Source of the DNA: an uncultured Alsobacter sp. | GTDB taxonomy: Bacteria > Pseudomonadota > Alphaproteobacteria > Rhizobiales > Beijerinckiaceae | Assembly: GCF_945952055.1 (NCBI RefSeq) | Contig: NZ_CAMFHB010000010.1 | Coordinates: forward strand, 103,413 to 167,412 | Reading direction: 5' to 3' | DNA length: 64,000 nt | Shown: positions 9,897 to 18,673 of the stretch, one piece after another | How positions within the stretch are numbered: position 1 is the stretch's first letter | Layout: each line of letters opens with the position of its first letter | Program-made: the position numbers and the translations under genes | Notes under the pieces: model-generated | What the model was told of the DNA's origin: nothing | Databases searched by the model: none | The model's input: the letters and a program-made list of their open reading frames with translations, nothing else

Positions 9897-10676
9897 ATGG
9901 ATGCGCCCGTCACGCTGGTCACCGGCGCGTCCGGAGGCATCGGGTCAGCGCTGTGCCACATGCTGGGCCGGGCCGGCCACCGGCTGGTCCTCACGGCGCT
10001 CGACCAGGAGGGCCTCGACCTGCTGGCCGCCGACCTCGAGGCTGGCGGCGTCCCCGTCGTGACGCTGGCCGGCGACGTCCGGGACGATGCCTTGCCGGCG
10101 CGCTGCGTCGCGCTGGCGGTGGAGCGCTTCGGGCGTCTCGACAACCTCGTCACCGGCGCGGGAGCCTCCCGGCCCTGCCCGATGGTGGAGATGGACGAGG
10201 ACGAGTGGGCGACGCTCGTCGACATCAACCTCTCCGCCGTGTTCCGTTTCTCCAAGGCCGTGGCGCGCCGGCTGATCGCACAGGGGCAGGGGGGTGCCGT
10301 GGTCCACATCTCGTCCATCGCACACGCCAATGGCGGCGCGAACCTCGCCTATGGCGCGGCCAAGGGCGGCGTCGTCACGCTGACCTCCGGCATGGCCCAG
10401 CAGCTCGGGCCGCATGGCATCCGCGTGAACGCGGTGGCGCCCGGCATCATCGACACGCCCATGGTGCGCCAGGGCTTCCGCGACAGCTTCAACGGGCTCG
10501 TCGCGAACGCCGGGCAGCGCACGCCGCTGGGGCGGCTCGGTCGGCCGGAGGACGTGGCGGGCGTCATCGCCTTCCTGCTGTCGTCGCAGGCGGCCTTCGT
10601 CACGGGCGCTCTGATCCCCATCACCGGCGGCATCGAGATCCTGTCGCCGCTCTCCGCCATCGCCAGGGGGGCCTGA
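9897..10676 (+). CDS. SDR-family NAD(P)-dependent oxidoreductase
   Basis: TLVTGASGGIGSALC Rossmann motif, YGAAKGG catalytic motif, HGIRVNAVAPGIIDTPM, FVTGALIPITGG C-terminus. Start at Met 9897. Confidence 0.9.
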   Translation: MDAPVTLVTGASGGIGSALCHMLGRAGHRLVLTALDQEGLDLLAADLEAGGVPVVTLAGDVRDDALPARCVALAVERFGRLDNLVTGAGASRPCPMVEMDEDEWATLVDINLSAVFRFSKAVARRLIAQGQGGAVVHISSIAHANGGANLAYGAAKGGVVTLTSGMAQQLGPHGIRVNAVAPGIIDTPMVRQGFRDSFNGLVANAGQRTPLGRLGRPEDVAGVIAFLLSSQAAFVTGALIPITGGIEILSPLSAIARGA

Positions 10677-11617
10677 TGCGCGAGCTGATCGGCCGCTACG
10701 GAACGGCGCTCGCGGGCTTCCTGCTCGTCGCCTTCTTCGTCGCCTTCGCCCCCAATTTCGCGACGCCGCTGAACATCGTGAACGTGCTGAAGGACACGAG
10801 CTTCCTGGCGATCCTGGCGCTCGGCTTCACGCTGGCCTTCACGGTGGCCGAGCTCGACCTCTCGGTGGCGGAGGTCGCCAGCCTGTCGGCCGTCGTCTGC
10901 GGCTGGCTCGTGCAGATCCAGTATCCGCCGGCGGTCGCCGTCGCCGCGGCGCTTGGCGTCGCCACCGTCTTCGGCGCGGCCAACGGCTTCGGGGTGACGC
11001 GCCTGCGCATTCCCTCGCTGATCATGACGCTGGGCACGGCGGCCATCGCCAAGGGCTGCGCCTTCATGATCACGCAGGGCGTCGCGTTCGTCGGCCGCTG
11101 GCCCACCGGCTTCACCGGGCTTGCCCGGGGCAACACGCTGGGCCTGCCCAACCTCGTGTTGTGGATGGCCGGGGTCACGCTGTTTGCCTATGTCCTCGTC
11201 AAGTGGACGCGTACGGGCGCGCACATGGTGGCGACCGGCGAGGCCGACGAGGCGGCGCGCCTGGCCGGCATCGCCACCGGTCGCATGAAGCGCATCGGCC
11301 TGCTGCTGGCGGGCGTGTGCGCCGGCATCATGGCGGTGCTGCTGGCCGCCAATCTCTCGTCCGCGGCCCCCAACATGGCCGGCGACTACCTGCTCTACGC
11401 CATCGCCGCGGTGCTGCTCGGCATGACCATGTTCGAGCCGGGCAAGCCCAACGTGTGGGGCACGGTCTACGCCGCCTTCGTGCTCAAGGTGCTCGGCAAC
11501 GGGCTCGTGCTACTCGGCGCGCCCTATTACGTGCAGGATATCGTTCTTGGCGTCATCATCATCGGCTCGGTCGCCTTTTCGGCCAGCGCGATGAAGAAGG
11601 CGGCGTTCAAGGTGTGA
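10676..11617 (+). CDS. CUT2-type sugar ABC transporter permease (RbsC-like)
   Basis: Multi-TM protein: NVLKDTSFLAILALGFTLAFTVAELDLSVAEVASLSAVV, RIPSLIMTLGTAAIAKG, ATGEADEAARLAGI. TGATG junction with the SDR gene. Confidence 0.93.
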   Translation: MRELIGRYGTALAGFLLVAFFVAFAPNFATPLNIVNVLKDTSFLAILALGFTLAFTVAELDLSVAEVASLSAVVCGWLVQIQYPPAVAVAAALGVATVFGAANGFGVTRLRIPSLIMTLGTAAIAKGCAFMITQGVAFVGRWPTGFTGLARGNTLGLPNLVLWMAGVTLFAYVLVKWTRTGAHMVATGEADEAARLAGIATGRMKRIGLLLAGVCAGIMAVLLAANLSSAAPNMAGDYLLYAIAAVLLGMTMFEPGKPNVWGTVYAAFVLKVLGNGLVLLGAPYYVQDIVLGVIIIGSVAFSASAMKKAAFKV

Positions 11618-11654
11618 TCGAACGACACATCATCATCGGGGAAGGGGAATTGGC

Positions 11655-12596
11655 ATGACACTGTTCAAGACTGTCGCGGCGGCGGCGTTCGCCCTCGGCG
11701 CGTCGATCTCGACGTCGCAGGCGTTCGAGCTCGGCATCATCGGCTTCCAGTTCTCGTCGGAGACGCATGCCCGCGTCGCCAACGCCGCCGCCGAGGCGGC
11801 CAAGGCCAAGGGCTGGGGCGTGACGCTGCTGAACTCGGAAGGCTCGCTGCCCAAGCATGCCGAGCAGTTCGAGGCGCTGATCACCAAGAAGGTGGACGCC
11901 ATCATCATCGCCATGGGCAAGCCCGTGGAAGCCGACGCCCAGTTCAAGGCCGCCAAGGACAAGGGCATCCCGGTCATCACCGTGCAGTCCGGCGCCAGCC
12001 AGCATGCGCTCTTCGACATCCAGACCAACGAGTACACGGTCGGGGCGGACGCCGCGCTCTACCTGCTCGGCCAGCTCGGCTACCAGGGCAACATCGTCAC
12101 CGCCCGCTTCGACCTCAACGCCGCCTCGCGCATTCGCGGCAAGATCCTCGACGTCGTGCTGTCCGAGAACCAGGCGGTGAAGGAGCTGGGGAAGTTCTCC
12201 ATGGCCCGCACCCAGAGCTGGCGCGATGACGTGCGCGCCGGCATGCAGGCGCTGCTCCTGCAGAACCAGGGCAAGATCAACGGCATCTGGGCGTCCTTCG
12301 ACGGTCAGGCCTACATCATCGACGACCTGCTGCAGGCCCAGGGCGTCAAGAAGGGCCAGATCCCGCTGATCTCGGTCGATGGCGGCAAGGAAAGCTACGA
12401 GCGCATCGCCGACCCGAACTCGACCTTCCTCGCCACGGTCGCGATCCCGTTCGAGGCCATGGGCAAGCAGGCGGTCGACGCCGTGCAGACGATCGTCGTC
12501 GAGAAAAAGTCCAAGGACACCGTGACGAGCGGGCCCTACCTGTTCGCCAAGGCGATCCTGGTGGACCGCACCAACGTCAAGGACTTCCTGAAGTAG
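11655..12596 (+). CDS. Sugar ABC transporter substrate-binding protein (periplasmic binding protein type I, RbsB-like)
   Basis: Signal peptide MTLFKTVAAAAFALGASISTSQAFE; two-lobed PBP body (QFEALITKKVDAIIIAMGK, LISVDGGKESYERIADPNSTFLATVAIPFEAMGKQAVDAVQ). Confidence 0.91.
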   Translation: MTLFKTVAAAAFALGASISTSQAFELGIIGFQFSSETHARVANAAAEAAKAKGWGVTLLNSEGSLPKHAEQFEALITKKVDAIIIAMGKPVEADAQFKAAKDKGIPVITVQSGASQHALFDIQTNEYTVGADAALYLLGQLGYQGNIVTARFDLNAASRIRGKILDVVLSENQAVKELGKFSMARTQSWRDDVRAGMQALLLQNQGKINGIWASFDGQAYIIDDLLQAQGVKKGQIPLISVDGGKESYERIADPNSTFLATVAIPFEAMGKQAVDAVQTIVVEKKSKDTVTSGPYLFAKAILVDRTNVKDFLK

Positions 12597-12613
12597 GTCC
12601 AAGACGCCGAAGC

Positions 12614-12631
12614 GGGGGCCCCGCGGCCCCC
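12614..12631 (+). promoter_or_regulatory. Intercistronic hairpin between SBP and ABC ATPase genes
   Basis: GGGGGCC-CCGC-GGCCCCC, 17 nt after the SBP stop. Confidence 0.55.
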
Positions 12632-12671
12632 GTGTCCCTTCTGCCTTCCCAGAACCACGGATCGCGCATCG

Positions 12672-13436
12672 ATGACCGGCAGTGCCCCGCTTCTCTCGCT
12701 TCGCGGCATCGGCAAGAGTTATGGCCCGGTCGTCGCCGTGCGGGAGGTCGATCTCGACATCCATCGGGGCGAGGTCGTCGCCATCTGCGGCGACAACGGC
12801 GCGGGCAAGTCCAGCCTGATCAAGGTGATCTCGGGCGCCGAGGAGCCGACGTCGGGCGAAATGAGCCTGAAGGGCGAGCGGGTCCGCTTCGCCTCGCCGC
12901 ACGACGCGCTGGAGAAGGGGGTGGCCACGATCTACCAGGACCTCGCCCTGGCGCCGCGCCTGTCGATCGCCCAGAACGTGTTCATGGGCTCGGAGCTCAC
13001 GCGGTCGGTCGTGCTGCCGTTCCTGCGGGTGCTCGACAAGAAGCGCATGGCGTCCGAGGCGCAGCGCTTCCTCTCCCAGCTCTCCGTGGCGATCACCGAC
13101 ATGGCGCGGCCGGTCGAGCGCCTCTCCGGCGGGCAGCGGCAGGCCGTCGCCATCTCCCGGGCGCTGCGCTGGAATGCCGAGATCATCATCATGGACGAGC
13201 CCACCGCGGCGCTCGGCGTGAAGGAGACGGCGCTCGTGCTCGATCTCGTTCGTCGGCTCAAGGCCGATGGCCGCACCATCATCCTCATCAGCCACAACAT
13301 GCGCGACGTGGTGGCGCTCGCCGACCGCGTGGTGATCATGGGGGCCGGGCGCAAGTTCGTCGACCGGCCGGTCGAGGGCCTCACGCCCGACGACCTCACC
13401 CACATGATCATGAGCGGCAATGCCCGGGCCGCGTGA
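12672..13436 (+). CDS. Sugar ABC transporter ATP-binding protein, single ATPase domain
   Basis: Walker A GDNGAGKSSLIK, signature LSGGQRQAVAISRAL, Walker B EIIIMDEPTAALG. Confidence 0.94.
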   Translation: MTGSAPLLSLRGIGKSYGPVVAVREVDLDIHRGEVVAICGDNGAGKSSLIKVISGAEEPTSGEMSLKGERVRFASPHDALEKGVATIYQDLALAPRLSIAQNVFMGSELTRSVVLPFLRVLDKKRMASEAQRFLSQLSVAITDMARPVERLSGGQRQAVAISRALRWNAEIIIMDEPTAALGVKETALVLDLVRRLKADGRTIILISHNMRDVVALADRVVIMGAGRKFVDRPVEGLTPDDLTHMIMSGNARAA

Positions 13437-13440
13437 CCCC

Positions 13441-14382
13441 ATGTCCGTCCCGAACCCGCGCTCCATCATCATCGACACCGATCCCGGCCAGGACGACGCG
13501 GTGGCGATCCTGCTCGCGCTCAGCGTCCGCGAGGCCTTGCGCGTCGAGGCCATCACGGCGGTGGCCGGCAACGTGCCGGTCGCGCAGACCACGGCCAACG
13601 TGGTGCGCATCTGCGATCTCGCCGGCGACACCACCGTGCCGGTGCATCGTGGTGCCGAGACGCCGTTGCTGGTGCCGCTGCACACCGCCGAGTTCGTGTG
13701 CGGGCCGGACGGGCTGGCCGGCGGCGACTTCGCGGCGCCCTCGCGCGAGCCGACGCCCGGAAACGCGGTGGAGGCGATCGTCTCGATCCTGCGCGCCGCG
13801 CCCGACGGGGGCGTGACGGTCTGCGCGCTGGGGCCGCTCACCAATATCGCGCTCGCCATCCGCCTGGCGCCCGACATCCTGCCCAAGATCGCGTCCATCG
13901 TGTTCATGGGCGGCGCGATGAACCTCGGCAACATCACGCCGGCGGCGGAGTTCAACGTCTTCGCCGATCCCCACGCCGCGGCGATCGTCCTGGGCTGCGG
14001 CCGGCCGATGGTGATGATGGGCCTGCACATGACCCTGCAGGCGATCGCCACGCACGAGGCCATCGCGGCGTTCGCGGCCACGGGCACGGCCACCGCGCGC
14101 ACGATCAACGGCATGCTGACCCGCCCGCGCCCCGGGGGGCTGGGCTCCGTCGGCCATCCCATGCACGACCCTTGCGTCATCGCCTGGCTGCTCTGGCCGG
14201 ACCTGTTCGGCGGGCGGGATTGCCACGTGCAGGTGGAGACGAGCGAGGGTCCGCTGCGCGGGCGCACCACGATCGACTGGCACGGGCGCCTGCGGCTGCC
14301 GGCCAACGTCCACGTGGTCGACACCGTCGATGCCCCCACGCTCTTCGATCGTATCTTCGCGCGGCTCGCCGCGCTGCCCTGA
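13441..14382 (+). CDS. Nucleoside hydrolase (inosine-uridine preferring family)
   Basis: IIIDTDPGQDDAVAILLALSV N-terminal motif, TVCALGPLTNIALAIRLAPDILPKI, VFMGGAMNLGNITPAAEFNVFADPHAAAIVL, HDPCVIAWLL. Confidence 0.93.
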   Translation: MSVPNPRSIIIDTDPGQDDAVAILLALSVREALRVEAITAVAGNVPVAQTTANVVRICDLAGDTTVPVHRGAETPLLVPLHTAEFVCGPDGLAGGDFAAPSREPTPGNAVEAIVSILRAAPDGGVTVCALGPLTNIALAIRLAPDILPKIASIVFMGGAMNLGNITPAAEFNVFADPHAAAIVLGCGRPMVMMGLHMTLQAIATHEAIAAFAATGTATARTINGMLTRPRPGGLGSVGHPMHDPCVIAWLLWPDLFGGRDCHVQVETSEGPLRGRTTIDWHGRLRLPANVHVVDTVDAPTLFDRIFARLAALP

Positions 14383-14403
14383 CCGTCCACAGCGAGATTG
14401 CCC

Positions 14404-14925
14404 ATGGCCCATGTCGTCGACGAGCTGCGCGAGGAGGCGGAGGCCGCCATCGCGGCGATGCGCGAGGCGGCGCTGCGCGCCCGCACGCTGCATGCGCGGG
14501 CCGAACTGATGCGCCACATGCTCACCACCGCCCGCAAGGTCATGGACAAGCCGCGGGGCGAGGCCGTGGAGTCGGTGGTGCGCGAATGGATGGCGGCCTG
14601 GCACCTCGACCGCGCCGCGTGGCCTCACGTGGCGCGCGACATGGAGCGGCTCACGCAGGCCTTCCTCGACTACGCGGCCACGCCGGCGCAGTCCGCCGAC
14701 GCCGCTTTGCGGAGCGCGATTGCCGGGCTGGACGAGGCGCTCGGCCGCGAAGGCACCTCCATCGCCGACCAGATGGCCTATCGCTCGCAGTGTGCCCATG
14801 GCTGGTGGGAGCTCGTCGCGCCGACGCCCGCCGACCTTCCCGGCCGCAAGGACCGCCCGATGATGCCCGCGCCCGAGCCCGGGCGCCCCTTCTGGGACGC
14901 CGGCTGCGCCGATTTTTGCCGGTGA
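14404..14925 (+). CDS. Hypothetical protein
   Basis: 173 aa ORF downstream of and co-oriented with nucleoside hydrolase; plausible composition (DELREEAEAAIAAMREAALRARTL...); no family recognised. Confidence 0.55.
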   Translation: MAHVVDELREEAEAAIAAMREAALRARTLHARAELMRHMLTTARKVMDKPRGEAVESVVREWMAAWHLDRAAWPHVARDMERLTQAFLDYAATPAQSADAALRSAIAGLDEALGREGTSIADQMAYRSQCAHGWWELVAPTPADLPGRKDRPMMPAPEPGRPFWDAGCADFCR

Positions 14926-15107
14926 CCCTGGAGCGCCGGGTCCCGACCCCGGCTTTTGGCCGGTTCCCTCGCCTGAAGGGAGCCAAAGCGCCCTGAACGG
15001 CCGTGAAATCGCCTTCGACGTGCGGCCTCGTCTCCCGAGCGCGCCAACCACGGCCCTTGCATGAGCCTTGCATCGTCCGTACGTGAGGTGGGTGCGGCGT
15101 TGGAGGC

Positions 15108-15851
15108 GTGAGGATGACCAAGCAGTCGGAGACGGAGGGCGCGCCGCTCGGGACGCCGCCCTTCATGCCGCCTCCCGACAAGCCCATCCGTACGGCCGGT
15201 GCGCGGCTGCGCGCCTATTTCCTGACCGGCGTCGTCGTTGCCGGGCCGCTGGCCATCACGGCGTCGGTGACCTGGTGGTTCATCAACTTCGTCGATGGCT
15301 GGGTGAAGCCGCTCATTCCGGCGCGCTACCTGCCCGAGACCTACCTGCAGACCTCGATCCCCGGGTTCGGGCTCATCGTCGCGCTGGTCGGCCTGACCAC
15401 GCTGGGGTTCCTGACCGCCAACCTCGTCGGGCGCTCGATGGTGGCCTTCGGGGAGAGCCTGCTGGGACGCACGCCGGTCATCCGCGGCCTGTACAAGAGC
15501 GTGAAGCAGATCTTCGAGACCGTGTTCTCGCAGTCCGGGACCTCGTTCCGCACCGTCGGCCTGGTCCAGTTTCCCGCCAAGGACATGTGGTCGATCGTGT
15601 TCATTTCCACGCCGCCCCAGGGGGACGTGGCCGAGAAGCTGCCCGGCCCGGACGAGCACGTGGCGGTGTTCCTGCCGTGCACGCCCAACCCCACGACGGG
15701 CTTCTTCTTCTACCTGCCGCGGCGCGAGGTGATCGAGCTCACCATCACCGTGGACGAGGGCGCCAAGCTCATCATGTCGGCCGGCCTGATCCAGCCCGAG
15801 GGCCAGAAGCGCCTGGCGGCGCTGGCGGCGGAAGCGCGCAAGGTGGCGTGA
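15108..15851 (+). CDS. DUF502 domain-containing membrane protein
   Basis: Membrane protein with LRAYFLTGVVVAGPLAITASVTWWFINFVD, IPGFGLIVALVGLTTLGFL, FPAKDMWSIVFIS, VFLPCTPNPTTGFFFYLPRREVIEL. Starts with Met at 15114 also possible. Confidence 0.86.
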   Translation: MRMTKQSETEGAPLGTPPFMPPPDKPIRTAGARLRAYFLTGVVVAGPLAITASVTWWFINFVDGWVKPLIPARYLPETYLQTSIPGFGLIVALVGLTTLGFLTANLVGRSMVAFGESLLGRTPVIRGLYKSVKQIFETVFSQSGTSFRTVGLVQFPAKDMWSIVFISTPPQGDVAEKLPGPDEHVAVFLPCTPNPTTGFFFYLPRREVIELTITVDEGAKLIMSAGLIQPEGQKRLAALAAEARKVA

Positions 15852-15870
15852 GCACCATTTTCGGTCCCAC

Positions 15871-15963
15871 CGCCGTCACGGCCGGGCTTGGCCCGGCCAT
15901 CCACGACTTTGCCGGGGCCGCGCCGACGTCGTGGGTGCCCGGGCCAAGCCCGGGCAGGACGTG
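15871..15963. repeat. Dispersed palindromic repeat core (copy A)
   Basis: ccgtcacggccgggcttggcccggccatccacgactttg...gacgtcgtgggtgcccgggccaagcccgggcaggacg, between convergent DUF502 and recG. Confidence 0.85.
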
Positions 15964-15984
15964 TTCTGTTCGGTTTGGGCCCTC

Positions 15985-18084
15985 TCACCCCGCCTGCAGC
16001 AGCCGGATCGCCTCGTCGCGCTCGAACAGGTAGAGCAGCACGCGCAGGGCCTGCCCGCGTTCGGACGCGAGGTCCGGGTCGCGGGTGAGCATCAATTTGG
16101 CGTCGTCGCGGGCCAGAGCGAGCAGGGCGCCCTGCTGCTCGGCCACGGCCAGGCGGAAGCCGGGCATGCCCGACTGGCGGGTCCCCAGCACGTCGCCTTC
16201 GCCGCGCAGGCGCAGGTCCTCCTCGGCGATCTCGAAGCCGTCTTCCGTACGCCGCATGGTGTCGATGCGGGCGCGCGCGACCTCGCCGAGCCCGGCCTTG
16301 AACAGCAGCAGGCAGGTCGACTTGCCGCTGCCACGCCCGACCCGCCCGCGCAGCTGGTGCAACTGGGCGAGGCCGAAGCGTTCGGCGTGCTCGATGACCA
16401 TCACGGTCGCCTGGGGCACGTCGACGCCGACCTCGATCACCGTCGTGGCGACCAGGATGTCGGTCTCGCCGCGGGCGAAGGCGCCCATGGCGGCGTCCTT
16501 GTCCCGCCCAGGCATCTTGCCGTGCACGAGGCCGACCCGGTCCCCGAAGACCTGCACCAGCGTGGCATGGCGCTCGGCGGCGGCGGCGACGTCCAGTGCC
16601 TCGGATTCATCGACGAGAGGGCAGACCCAGTAGACCCGGGCGCCCCCGGCGATGGCCCGCCCCACGGCGGAGACGACCTCGTCGATGCGGTCGAGCGACA
16701 CCGCGCGCGTGTCCACGGGCTGACGTCCGGCCGGCTTCTCGCGCAGGGTCGAGACGTCCATGTCGCCGAAATAGGAGAGCACCAGCGTGCGCGGGATGGG
16801 CGTGGCCGTCATGACCAGGACGTCGACCGCCTCGCCCTTCTGCGACAGCGCGAGACGCTGGTGCACGCCGAAGCGGTGCTGCTCGTCCACCACGGCGAGG
16901 GCGAGGTCGGCGAAGGCCACGTGCTCCTGGAAGAGCGCATGGGTGCCGAATACGATGTCCACGTCGCCCCCGGCCAGCGCCGCCAGCACTTTCTCCCGCG
17001 CCTGGCCCTTCTCGCGCCCGGTGAGTAGGGCGACGCGAAGGCCGGCGGCTTCCGCCAGCGGCTTCAGCCGGTCGTGGTGCTGGCGGGCGAGGATTTCCGT
17101 CGGGGCCATCAGCGCCGCCTGGCGCCCGGCCTCGGCGACCGTCGCCATGGCGAGCAGGGCGACCACCGTCTTGCCGGAGCCCACGTCCCCTTGCAGCAGG
17201 CGCAACATGCGCTCGGGCGTGGCGAGGTCCGTGCGGATCTCGGACACCGCCGTGTCCTGCGCGTTGGTCAGCGAATAGGGCAGGGCGGCCAGGATGGCGC
17301 GGGAGAAGCGGCCATCGCCCACGGTGGCGCGGCCCGCGGCCTTCTTCATCGACTGGCGCACCAGCAGCAGGGCGAGCTGGCTCGCCAGCACCTCGTCATA
17401 AGCGAGGCGGATGCGGGCGGGCGTCGTGGGATCGAGCGCCTGCGCCGAGGCGGGGCGGTGGAGGGCGGCGATCGCGTCGGCGAAGTCCGGCCAGCCCCGT
17501 CCCGCCGGCGTGGAGCGGTCCAGCCATTCGGGCAGGGCGGGCAGCCTGTCGACCGAGGCCTGCGCGGCGCGCGCCATGACGGACGGGTAGAGCCCTTCGG
17601 TGAGCCCGTAGACCGGCTCGAAGGCGGGCAGCCGCGCCAGGCCTTCGCGATCGACGATGCGGTCGGGGTGGACCATCTGCCGGCGGCCCTCCCACAGCTC
17701 GATCGAGCCCGAGATCCAGCGGGTCTCGCCCACGGGCAGCAGCTTTTCGAGCCGGGCCTGCACGCCCTTGAAGAACACGAGCGCCAGGTCGCCGCTGGGG
17801 TCGGAGACCAGAACGCGGTAGGGCGTGCGCCCCTGCGGCGGCGACGGCCGGTGGGCGTCGACCGTCACCTCGAGGGTCACGATGGCGCCGGGCTCGGCCT
17901 CGGCGATGGTGGGCTTGCGGCTGCGGTCGATGACGGAGGCGGGGATGTGGAACAGGACGTCGAGCACCCGCGCCGGCTTGCCGTTCTCGCCCAGCAGGCG
18001 GTCGAACAGGGGCGCGAGCCGGGGACCGATGCCCGGCAGGGAGCGCGCTTCCGCGAAGAGCGGATTGAGGATGTCGGGACGCAT
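15985..18084 (-). CDS. recG: ATP-dependent DNA helicase RecG
   Basis: RLLQGDVGSGKTVVALLAMATVAEAGRQAALMAPTEILARQHH, VDEQHRFGVHQRL, MTATPIPRTL, QLRGRVGRG. Confidence 0.97.
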   Translation of the reverse strand: MRPDILNPLFAEARSLPGIGPRLAPLFDRLLGENGKPARVLDVLFHIPASVIDRSRKPTIAEAEPGAIVTLEVTVDAHRPSPPQGRTPYRVLVSDPSGDLALVFFKGVQARLEKLLPVGETRWISGSIELWEGRRQMVHPDRIVDREGLARLPAFEPVYGLTEGLYPSVMARAAQASVDRLPALPEWLDRSTPAGRGWPDFADAIAALHRPASAQALDPTTPARIRLAYDEVLASQLALLLVRQSMKKAAGRATVGDGRFSRAILAALPYSLTNAQDTAVSEIRTDLATPERMLRLLQGDVGSGKTVVALLAMATVAEAGRQAALMAPTEILARQHHDRLKPLAEAAGLRVALLTGREKGQAREKVLAALAGGDVDIVFGTHALFQEHVAFADLALAVVDEQHRFGVHQRLALSQKGEAVDVLVMTATPIPRTLVLSYFGDMDVSTLREKPAGRQPVDTRAVSLDRIDEVVSAVGRAIAGGARVYWVCPLVDESEALDVAAAAERHATLVQVFGDRVGLVHGKMPGRDKDAAMGAFARGETDILVATTVIEVGVDVPQATVMVIEHAERFGLAQLHQLRGRVGRGSGKSTCLLLFKAGLGEVARARIDTMRRTEDGFEIAEEDLRLRGEGDVLGTRQSGMPGFRLAVAEQQGALLALARDDAKLMLTRDPDLASERGQALRVLLYLFERDEAIRLLQAG

Positions 18085-18673
18085 GGTGCGATTCGAGCCG
18101 TCGATGCCGGTCGGTCAGGTTACCCCGGCCGGCGCCGCCGGGCACCCGGCCCGCTCACGGGCGCTACGGCCACGCCTGTGGCTGGCGTGCAACATCGGAT
18201 CTGAAACGCAACAGGGGCGGGCCCGCCCGCCACAATGCCGGAATCCCGCCACAAACCACGCGCAGCGTCCGTGTGCCTGCAAGGTGCTGATACCGCTTGG
18301 TTTTGCGCAATCAGAGGGTGTTAACCCTGATTGCCGACGGACGGACCTCGGATCCTCTGCCGGTTTGATCTGAAGCGCGAAGACATGCCACATCGAAGCG
18401 CAATCGGATCGTCTTTCTGACGTCGGTGCCATGATCCACACGGTCGATTTCCCGTCCGCTCTCCCGACTGCGCACGCTTGCCGCGTGTCGCCCGCGTCTG
18501 CGTCGGCGTGCGACGGAGCGATTATGGCCGGGCCTGTCGGCGGACGCCCCAGGATGGCCCCGAAATCGCACCAGACGGACTGCGAGAGCGGCGCAATCGG
18601 CTCGTATGACCGCAGCTTGGGTGATGTGCCTCCGGCTTGGACCGTCGCCCGCGATTCAGGGCGCAACACGGTC

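Noticed and set aside
11607-14549. 980 aa minus-strand ORF across the ABC transporter/nucleoside hydrolase genes
   Set aside because: Antisense to several clearly recognisable plus-strand proteins; long open antisense frames are expected at this GC content. Translation is Arg/His/Gly/Asp-rich low complexity.
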